Source: Accumulibacter sp. (lineage in GTDB: Bacteria > Pseudomonadota > Gammaproteobacteria > Burkholderiales > Rhodocyclaceae). From it: a stretch of 12,959 bases of DNA. A program made the position numbers and the translations under genes. Location of the stretch: assembly GCA_003538495.1 (NCBI GenBank), contig DPSD01000718.1:1-12959 (forward strand). Reading direction: 5' to 3'. This document shows, one piece after another, positions 7,652-12,959 of this stretch (positions within the stretch are counted from its first letter, which is position 1; each line of letters starts with the position of its first letter). The notes under the pieces are model-generated. The model searched no databases and was not told the origin of the DNA. It saw only the letters and a list, made by a program, of their open reading frames with translations.

Positions 7652-7819
7652 GGCTCCGCCGCACTGGCGTCGATCCGTGCGCCGACGGGGAGAATCCCGA
7701 CTGTCGCCGAGTACATGGAACAGGTCAAGGTGGTGAACACCAAGGCCGCCGAGGTGTGTCGCTACACGAACTTCGACCCGATCAAGGAGTTCAGCGAGGT
7801 GGCCGATACGGTGACCGTG
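7652..7819 (+). pseudogene. acnB: Remnant of the 3' end of an aconitase B gene
   Basis: In the plus frame of the ATG at 7715, the text reads GSAALASIRAPTGRIP, then TVAEYMEQVKVVNTKAAEV, then CRYTNFDPIKEFSEVADTVTV. This matches the end of AcnB, the bifunctional aconitate hydratase 2/2-methylisocitrate dehydratase, whose C-terminus carries the pattern GSAELA...GRLPT..EY...(Y/C)RY.NF. AcnB is about 860 residues, so only the last ~55 are here. The usual Tyr before RY is Cys and the first part looks altered. The similarity ends at about 7819, close to where an intact AcnB would stop, and the frame then runs into unrelated sequence. The same frame has a TGA at 7604-7606 before the fragment. It cannot encode an active enzyme; it records a breakpoint next to the large helicase gene. 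The identification is from recall of the family. Confidence 0.68.
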
Positions 7820-7859
7820 CAAGCGCCAGCAAGGCGACACAATGGAAGGTCCACAAATG

Positions 7860-7948
7860 GCCGGAAATCGGCTTGCCGGTTCCAGGCTTGCCAGTTCGTC
7901 GGCATCGAGCGGGGTGGCGCCGGGCGGGTAGTCGAGATCGAACGCCAT
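7860..7948 (-). pseudogene. N-terminal remnant of a mobile mystery protein B (Fic family) gene
   Basis: The minus frame from the ATG at 7948 begins MAFDLDYPPGATPLDADEL. This is very like the conserved opening of mobile mystery protein B, a Fic-domain protein (Fic enzymes modify target proteins, usually by AMPylation) in which F-x-YPPGATP-(I/L)-D-x-DE is diagnostic. After about 24-30 residues the similarity is lost; no Fic catalytic motif HPFxxGN(G/K) occurs anywhere near. The gene is therefore cut off just inside its 5' end, and the break abuts the aconitase B relic. It lies directly downstream of the mobile mystery protein A remnant, the normal order of the pair. Confidence 0.6.
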
Positions 7949-7968
7949 GCCCTTCGACGCCCAGGTCC

Positions 7969-8136
7969 GGTATTCCAGAGTGTGCGCCGGGACCCGGCAC
8001 GCAAGGCGTCGACCAGGGCGCGCGTCCGTGCCAGCCGTTCGCGACTGGCCTTGATCCAGCCGGAAGGCGGGCGCTGCGGCAAGTCCGCGCGGCGCCAGCG
8101 CGCCAGCGTGGCATCGAGTTGGCGGAGCCTCGATTC
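7969..8136 (-). pseudogene. Remnant resembling mobile mystery protein A (HTH partner of the Fic protein)
   Basis: The minus frame reads SRLRQLDATLARWRRADLP, then QRPPSGWIKASRERL, then ARTRALVDALRAGSRRTLW. The first part resembles the N-terminus of mobile mystery protein A (RQLD....P.P..GW(I/L)..IR..LGM). The last part resembles its C-terminal end. The Xre-type helix-turn-helix between them is missing, as though an internal deletion had joined the two ends. A normal protein has about 150 residues and this piece has about 56. The frame runs on without its own stop into the mobile mystery protein B remnant. Upstream, at 8206-8211, TATAGT on the minus strand may be the old promoter's -10 box. The rest of 8137-8324 holds nothing else recognisable. 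The match is from memory and the alternative is an unrelated short open frame. Confidence 0.5.
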
Positions 8137-8324
8137 CGGAGGGTTGGCTTTGATGAGATTGCACCACCATGCGCCAGAGTGAAACAATGTGTTGCATGGT
8201 AGCGCACTATAAATCAACGTGGTCTTGCCTCTTGCGGCCATAGATGTCATGCCGCCCAAGCGTACATGCCCGTCGGAAAGTGTCGCCAGCGGGGTCTCGA
8301 CCCTGGCCCTCCGGTATCAGGGCG

Positions 8325-9305
8325 TCACCGCCGATAGCGCGCCAGCGCCAATTCGAACTCCGCCAGCACGCGGGCCTGCAGTACTTCCGGTTCGATGACC
8401 TCGCAGTCGCCGCCGTACTTCATGATGTCCATGATCAGCTCGCGGTCGTCGGCGTAGGGTACGCGCAGCTCGTAGCGGCCGTCGTCGAGTTCCTTGCCTT
8501 CCTGCTTCGGGTGCCAGCGCTCGGCGGCCACCCAGCGCGCCCGTTCCGGCGTGAAACGCAGCACCGCCCAGGACACCTGGTCACCGGCGAAGATCCCGTA
8601 GCCGGACCCCAGCACTTCGTCGAGTCGCTGGTCGGCGATGTCCCTGGCCCGCTTGTCGAGGATTTCGGCGTGCTCGATGGCGTCGACCGAGAAGGCGCGC
8701 AGCGCATGGCGCAGATGGCACCAGGCGTCGAGATACCAGTTGTCGCGGTAATGATTGAGGCGCTGCGGTGAGACTTCGCGTTCGCTGACCACGTCCGTGC
8801 CGCGTGCGTGGTAGCGGATGATCAGGCGCTTTCTCCTCAACAGGGCGGAACCGACGGCCTGGAAGTGGTCGAGGTGAAACGCGCGGGCGCCGACGGTCTG
8901 GATGCGGATGCGGCGCTGCACTTCCTCGATCGGGTTGTCGGCGGTGCCGAGCAGGCCGCTGAGGCGAGCCAGCAGCGGCTGGATTTGCGGCCCGAGCAGG
9001 CCGCCGGTATCGAGATTCGAGAGCAGGTGCTGCATGGTCAGCAAGGCATGGATTTCCTCGGCGGTGAACCACAGGCCAGGCAGCTCGTATTGCTGCCCGA
9101 GCCGCCCCCGGGTTTCCTCGAAGCGGTAGCCGCCCAGGCTGCGGTCGAAGATGAGCGGGGCGTTCAGGCGGTCGCGCATGAAGGCGAAATCGCGCTTGAG
9201 CGTCGCCCACGAGACGCCGAGGCGCTCCTGCAACTCCTTGCGGGTGGCTGATTGGTGCGCGCCGAGAATCTGGTCGATCTGGTAGATACGTTCCATGTTG
9301 CTCAT
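8325..9305 (-). CDS. WYL-domain helix-turn-helix transcriptional regulator
   Basis: This is a 326-residue cytoplasmic regulator of the usual length for its class. Residues about 1-65 form a DeoR/HTH_11-like winged helix (ERIYQIDQILGAHQSATRKE, then LQERLGVSWATLKRDFAFMR). Residues about 140-215 form the Sm-like WYL domain, with the naming motif W190-Y191-L192 in DNWYLDAWC and the RAFSVDAI strand. The C-terminal WCX extension (about 243-315) includes AVLRFTPERARWVAAERWHP and the LIMDIMKYGGDCEVI helix-strand. WYL domains bind nucleic-acid or nucleotide ligands and often control phage-defence or DNA-repair operons (for example BrxR and CapW). The chosen ATG at 9305 has GAGGG six nt upstream (9312-9316); a second ATG at 9296 (MERIYQ) is possible. 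It is the last gene of a same-strand group behind the vWA gene, with a 297-bp gap that may hold its own promoter. Its targets cannot be read from the sequence. Confidence 0.92.
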   Translation of the reverse strand: MSNMERIYQIDQILGAHQSATRKELQERLGVSWATLKRDFAFMRDRLNAPLIFDRSLGGYRFEETRGRLGQQYELPGLWFTAEEIHALLTMQHLLSNLDTGGLLGPQIQPLLARLSGLLGTADNPIEEVQRRIRIQTVGARAFHLDHFQAVGSALLRRKRLIIRYHARGTDVVSEREVSPQRLNHYRDNWYLDAWCHLRHALRAFSVDAIEHAEILDKRARDIADQRLDEVLGSGYGIFAGDQVSWAVLRFTPERARWVAAERWHPKQEGKELDDGRYELRVPYADDRELIMDIMKYGGDCEVIEPEVLQARVLAEFELALARYRR

Positions 9306-9602
9306 CGCTATCCCTCGCTGTGCCGGGGCTTCAACCCCTGTTTCAACAATCCGTGCCTTGGACAGGTTGCAGAATGGACATCGCTGGGCGAGCGTCAGGA
9401 TGCGGTCTCGCGCGATGGTGCGTCAGGTGTCGTTCGACCCGACGCCATTCTCGCGCGAAAACGGCGGTTGATGGCAACGGCGATCGTCTGCCGTTCGATT
9501 CGCTTGCTTTGGATTGCCAAGCGCCACCGGGATGAAGCGATGGTCCACGGCCGGCGCGGCACCGGCAGCGCCTTGCCGATTGCCGCGGGCGCCCGCCGCC
9601 GC
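9306..9602. other. 297-bp gap between vWA gene and WYL gene
   Basis: No credible coding frame was found on either strand. Close to the WYL start, at about 9325-9338, is a short hairpin (GGGG / CCCC around CTTCAA). On the minus strand there is a near-repeat of TTGAA about 11-12 nt apart, which could be part of a promoter or operator. No firm -35/-10 pair is visible. The length is much greater than a simple intra-operon spacer, so independent control of the WYL gene is plausible. Confidence 0.4.
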
Positions 9603-10964
9603 CTATTCCGGCGAACCGTCCGGCTTGTCGAACTGCGCCTTGCCCTGCGCCGTCTTGCGGCGCAGGAAGCTGGGGCTGAGCGCTTCGGCGCCGAGGTTGT
9701 CGAAGCTCGCTTCCTCCTTCGCCGAAATCCGCGAACCCATCTTGCGCGACGAGTAGAGCGCCTCCTTGCTGAAGCGGGCGGTGTCCATCGTGCGGGCGAG
9801 TTCCGCCATGCGCTCCAGCACCTCGACCAGCCAGGGCTGGTCGGCGAAGCGCTGGCGGGCCTCGGCCAGCAGGCGCTCGACGGTGCTCCAGTCGCCGTGA
9901 TCGGCGGCGGCGCGTGCCTGCTCGAGCATCTTGCCGGCAAGCAGTTCGGCCTGGCGGCTGAGCACCAGCGGGTCGTCGAGCAGGACATTCCAGGCGGCCA
10001 CCGGCATCGCCGGCAGGGTCAGGAGCGCGTCGGCAAATGCCAGGGGCCTGCCTTCCGGGGTCGACGCGGTGACGGCCGCCTGCAGCAGTTGCCCGGCTCC
10101 GTCGACGGCGAGCCCGGCCGGAATCGCCAGTTCGACCAGCGCCCACGCCTCGGCTCCGTAGGCGATGTCGGGCAGGCGGATCACCGGCAGGCCGGCATCG
10201 CCTTCGACCGGATAATCGTTGACCAGGCGAATAACGATCCCCGGGGCGGCGGCCAGCGACAGGCGGAGATGGCGGCCGCAAAGCGCCGAGATGAAATCGA
10301 ACTCCTCGGCGAAGGGCTCGAAGAGGTCACCGGCGGTATCCCCGTAGTAATGGTTGCCGCCGCCTTGGCTGGCCATCCGGACCATCAGCTCTTCGTTGAA
10401 GTCGCGTCCGAGGCCATAGGTCGAGGTGGTGACCCCGCACTCCGCCGCTTGCCCGCAGAGGGCGGCGATGGCGGCGGTTGCCGTGACCTCGCCGACGTTG
10501 GCGTTGCCGTCGGAGAGCAGGATGACGCGCGCCAGCGCTGCTTCGCCGGCGTTGGGCAACAGCCCGTCGGCGCCAGCCTGCCAGCCGCCATGCAGGTTGG
10601 TCGTGCCGCCGCTGTGGATACGCGACAGCGCCTGGTGCAGCGCCGTGCGGTCGCCGACCGGGCGGGCATGGACGAGGGTCTGGACATGCTCGTCGAAGAC
10701 CACCAGCGCGGCGATGTCGGTCGGCTCCAGCTGGTCGGCAATGTGCCTAGCGCAGCGCACCGCTTCAGCCAGCGGCGGCCCGGACATCGATCCGGAACGG
10801 TCGATGACCAGGGCGAGATGATAGGGCTGGCGCGGCTTCTTCTCGCTGGCCACGGCGTCGGGTGCCTGGACGCGGATCAGGACCGGCAGCTTCTGGCCGG
10901 CGCCGGCAATCAGGGCTGGCCTGAGCGGCTGGATGAGGATCTGGGGGGTGTTGTTGTCGGCCAT
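9603..10964 (-). CDS. von Willebrand factor type A (vWA, MIDAS) domain protein
   Basis: This protein has 453 residues and no signal peptide or membrane segment, so it is probably cytoplasmic. A vWA fold spans about 47-230: the metal-binding MIDAS motif DRSGS (D55, S57, S59), the conserved Thr in SGGTTNLHGG (119-128) and LLSDGNANVG (149-158, D152). An Ig- or beta-rich middle part (about 232-320) follows, then an alpha-helical tail (about 335-400). The C-terminus is rich in Lys/Arg/Ser with MGSRISAKEEASFDNLG and PSFLRRK. This layout (vWA, then a sandwich domain, then helices) is seen in cytoplasmic vWA proteins of the Mg-chelatase ChlD-like or YfbK-like groups, which act as metal-dependent protein-binding modules. 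The start at 10964 has AGGAGA at 10969-10974; a longer frame to 11042 has no such site. It lies 93 bp downstream of the NERD-helicase gene on the same strand, so they may be co-transcribed. No MoxR-type AAA+ partner is in the window. Confidence 0.92.
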   Translation of the reverse strand: MADNNTPQILIQPLRPALIAGAGQKLPVLIRVQAPDAVASEKKPRQPYHLALVIDRSGSMSGPPLAEAVRCARHIADQLEPTDIAALVVFDEHVQTLVHARPVGDRTALHQALSRIHSGGTTNLHGGWQAGADGLLPNAGEAALARVILLSDGNANVGEVTATAAIAALCGQAAECGVTTSTYGLGRDFNEELMVRMASQGGGNHYYGDTAGDLFEPFAEEFDFISALCGRHLRLSLAAAPGIVIRLVNDYPVEGDAGLPVIRLPDIAYGAEAWALVELAIPAGLAVDGAGQLLQAAVTASTPEGRPLAFADALLTLPAMPVAAWNVLLDDPLVLSRQAELLAGKMLEQARAAADHGDWSTVERLLAEARQRFADQPWLVEVLERMAELARTMDTARFSKEALYSSRKMGSRISAKEEASFDNLGAEALSPSFLRRKTAQGKAQFDKPDGSPE

Positions 10965-11057
10965 CGGGTCTCCTGTTCGGCCGGCGCCATTGCCGGCGGA
11001 TGAATGCACGATAGCACCCGACAGGCTCGCAGGATGAGCCACCCGGCAAGTCGACCC

Positions 11058-12692
11058 TCAGGCGATGCGTTCGAGCAAGCGGGCGGCGGATTTCCGGTGC
11101 AGGACGAGGATCAGCTTCATCGAGCTGCGGGTCGCGCCGACGAAGAGCTTGCGCAGAGCCTGGTCGTCGAGCACCGCGAAGTCGATCTCGGCCAGGATGA
11201 CCGCCGGAGCGGCCTGCCCCTTGAAGCGGTAGACCGATTCGACGAGCACCTCGCCTTGGCTATAGACCGGCTGCCCGAACAGGTCGTAGGCGCCGGTAAA
11301 GTGGCGCAGACTGGTCTGGCCCAGACGGTCGAGCGCCAGCAGCTGCGACTGCTGGCGGCCGTGATAGCTGACGATCGCGACGTCGTGCTTCCTGAAGCCG
11401 GCCGAGTAGCAGAGCCGGATCGCTTCCCTGACGCGGGCCAGCATGCCGGCGCCGTCGGCGTAGTCGAGGATCTCGATCTCGTCGGCGGCGATCGGCGACG
11501 CGGCCTCGATGTCGAGGCCACCGGGGAGCAGGCGGCGCAGCAGTTCGACGATCGGCCGCGGGCTGCGGTAGTTGCTCTTCGCATGCAGCGTCACCCAGCC
11601 CGGCAGCGGCGTCGGCGGTCGCCCGTAGAGGTTCTGCAGCGGGTCTTCCAGCCACAGGAGGCGGGCATCGGCGCGGGCGTGGCCGAAGATGACGTCGCGC
11701 CACTCCTCGGAGATGTCCTGGCCTTCGTCGACGATCACCGTGTCGAACTGGAATGCGGTGCTGACGGGCAGTGCCGCGGCGCGCTGCTGCAGGCGCTCGA
11801 AGGCATCGGGCAGGGTGAAGTCCGGCGTTTCGCCGGCATGGCGCAGGCGCTGGTCGCACAGCTGGTGGTAGGTGCAGGCCAGGCCGCCGGCCGGTGCGAT
11901 GCGGTCGAAGTGATCGGCCAGCGGGCGGTTGAAGCAGACATAGAGCGGCCGCTTGCCGGCGTCGACCGTGGCGCGGTACTCGGCAAGCGCCAGCTGGGTC
12001 TTGCCCGAACCGGCGGTACCGGTGATGCGCAGGTGGAAAGGCTCGAACTCGAGTCGCCGCGCCCAGTGCGCGAGGCCGCCGGAAACGCGGGTGACCAGGT
12101 CGCGGGCACGACCCATCAGCGCACTGACATCGGTGTCGAGCTGGATCAGGTCACGCAGGAAGGCGTGGATCTTCGCTGTGGCCGCGGTTCTCTCACGGGC
12201 CGGCAGGAGGCGCTGGACGATCCGGCAAAGCTGCTCGCGGCGGTTGGCATCGACGATCCGCTCGGGGACCAGGCCGGCGGTTTCCGGGCTCGTCACGCGG
12301 TAATCCGGGCAGTAGAGGAGGGCGTCGGTGTGCACCGAAGGAATGTCGCCGCGGACCGCGAGCTTGCCGCGCAGGGTGCTGACCATGCGCGACACTTGCA
12401 CCGTGACGCTCTTCGACCGGCCCGGATACTGCTTGACCAGACCATCGGCGGTCTCCTGGAGGAAGCCGCTCTTCTGTTCGATCAGCAGCAGGTCGCCGGC
12501 GAGATTGACCACCGCGAAATCGATTTCCCCATAGATGGCGTAGCGCCCGTCGATGCCGGTCCAGTGCACCGCGTGATAGACCGTGTAGTCGGCCGGCAGG
12601 CCGGCGGCGAGGACGGCGAGGGTTTCGATCTCGCGCTGCGCGGCGCCGCTTGCGGAGAGTTCGCGCCAGCCGTCGGGGACGATGCGGGCCAT
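11058..12692 (-). CDS. NERD nuclease-domain / UvrD-like superfamily 1 helicase
   Basis: This 544-residue protein has an N-terminal nuclease-related (NERD, PD-(D/E)xK-like) domain at about 15-135: GEIDF (D58) and LLLIEQKSG (E72-Q-K74) give the D...E-x-K catalytic pattern. A compact UvrD/Rep-type SF1 ATPase follows: Walker A ITGTAGSGKT (223-232), an Asn-containing CFNRPLADHF segment, Walker B VIVDEGQD (319-326), motif III WLEDPLQNLYG, motif IV SNYRS (373-377), the YRFKGQ segment (488-493) and motif VI KLFVGATRSS (515-524). It should bind and translocate on DNA or RNA with ATP and may cleave it. It is much shorter than UvrD (about 720 aa), because the accessory 1B/2B subdomains are small, as is usual for this group. 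The ATG at 12692 has AGGA at 12700-12703. It is the first gene of the minus-strand group with the vWA and WYL genes. Proteins of this type occur in DNA repair and in anti-phage loci; the role here is inferred only. Confidence 0.92.
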   Translation of the reverse strand: MARIVPDGWRELSASGAAQREIETLAVLAAGLPADYTVYHAVHWTGIDGRYAIYGEIDFAVVNLAGDLLLIEQKSGFLQETADGLVKQYPGRSKSVTVQVSRMVSTLRGKLAVRGDIPSVHTDALLYCPDYRVTSPETAGLVPERIVDANRREQLCRIVQRLLPARERTAATAKIHAFLRDLIQLDTDVSALMGRARDLVTRVSGGLAHWARRLEFEPFHLRITGTAGSGKTQLALAEYRATVDAGKRPLYVCFNRPLADHFDRIAPAGGLACTYHQLCDQRLRHAGETPDFTLPDAFERLQQRAAALPVSTAFQFDTVIVDEGQDISEEWRDVIFGHARADARLLWLEDPLQNLYGRPPTPLPGWVTLHAKSNYRSPRPIVELLRRLLPGGLDIEAASPIAADEIEILDYADGAGMLARVREAIRLCYSAGFRKHDVAIVSYHGRQQSQLLALDRLGQTSLRHFTGAYDLFGQPVYSQGEVLVESVYRFKGQAAPAVILAEIDFAVLDDQALRKLFVGATRSSMKLILVLHRKSAARLLERIA

Positions 12693-12822
12693 TGGGGAGT
12701 CCTGATCAGCTCGGATGCCGACCAGCTTAGCCGATTCTCCCCGCTGGCGCGCCTCGGGATGTTGCCGCCTCGCTGACGCCAGCGTCTCAAGGTCACTGGG
12801 CCATTGATCCCAAAATCCTCTG

Positions 12823-12959
12823 TTAGCCGCTTCCGACGGGCAGGAAAGGCGGAGGCAAGCCGAGGTGTCGAGCGTTTTTCGGTCTCGCTGCGAGGATTTT
12901 GCTGACGATGTAGCGGACCAGCGCCGACCAGCGGCTGGCTTTCGGCAACTGAGGCGCAG
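12823..12959 (-). CDS. Possible partial C-terminus of an unrecognised protein
   Basis: A minus-strand frame entering from the right edge reads RWSALVRYIVSKILAARP and ends HLGLPPPFLPVGSG at a TAA (12823-12825). It gives 44 residues with an amphipathic basic helix and a proline-rich end. It looks more protein-like than the other frames here, but the piece is too short to assign. It could equally be non-coding. A small hairpin, CGCTGACGCCAGCG at about 12773-12786, lies between its stop and the helicase gene. If real, the gene runs in the same direction as the nuclease-helicase gene, 130 bp upstream of it. Confidence 0.3.
   Translation of the reverse strand, partial: APQLPKASRWSALVRYIVSKILAARPKNARHLGLPPPFLPVGSG

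Noticed and set aside
7547..7664. Upstream start of the fusion protein at 7664 (39 extra residues)
   Set aside because: The extension is Arg/Cys-rich, unlike the exonuclease family, and overlaps the aconitase B relic. The start at 7547 places the LDIET motif at the usual distance from the N-terminus.
2931..7736. Very long plus-strand open frames (2931-5354 and 5388-7736) opposite the helicase fusion gene
   Set aside because: The minus strand there carries ordered helicase motifs. The plus frames have no domain motif and are the expected antisense by-product of GC-rich codon use.
7610..8259. Long minus-strand frames of 165-195 codons across the relic region as intact genes
   Set aside because: Each switches between recognisable pieces in different frames and ends in sequence antisense to the aconitase remnant. 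They are chance read-through of decayed fragments.
9252..12776. Plus-strand open frames of 583 and 590 codons opposite the vWA and NERD-helicase genes
   Set aside because: No recognisable motifs, while the minus strand encodes clear MIDAS and SF1 helicase motifs.

Overview
The window is GC-rich, with a strong third-position GC bias that opens long antisense reading frames opposite every real gene. This looks like a proteobacterium. The relic proteins (aconitase B end, mobile mystery proteins) and overall protein style suggest a betaproteobacterium, possibly of the Rhodocyclales/Accumulibacter type. That assignment is from recall and is tentative. No rRNA, tRNA, CRISPR array or intact insertion sequence was seen.

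Left part (1-1765), plus strand: about 490 bp with no recognisable gene, then a small gene (497-964) with a good ribosome binding site whose otherwise open frame is cut by a TAG at codon 26. Just behind it (about 991-1460) lies a degenerate array of palindromic units phased at 21-22 nt and built around GCAAGGC / GCCTTGC. A further 300 bp without a clear gene follows.

Centre (1766-7547), minus strand: a YciI-family protein (113 aa) lies downstream of a very large gene for a 1749-residue protein. That protein joins a DEDD-type 3'-5' exonuclease domain, a RecQ-type SF2 helicase and a complete UvrD/Rep-type SF1A helicase. A small hairpin separates the two genes.

Gene graveyard (about 7600-8140): just upstream of the large gene are short remains of three genes. 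These are the 3' end of an aconitase B gene on the plus strand, and pieces of a mobile mystery protein A / Fic-type mobile mystery protein B pair on the minus strand. This points to past insertion and deletion here.

Right part (8325-12692), all minus strand: in transcription order, a NERD-nuclease/UvrD-like helicase, a von Willebrand factor A (MIDAS) protein and a WYL-domain HTH regulator. A partial, unrecognised C-terminus enters from the right edge. Together with the exonuclease-RecQ-UvrD gene, the window carries two nuclease-helicase proteins, a WYL regulator and a vWA protein on one strand, next to decayed mobile toxin-antitoxin genes. This setting is typical of genome-maintenance or anti-phage islands. 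A defence role is an inference, not something the sequence proves.
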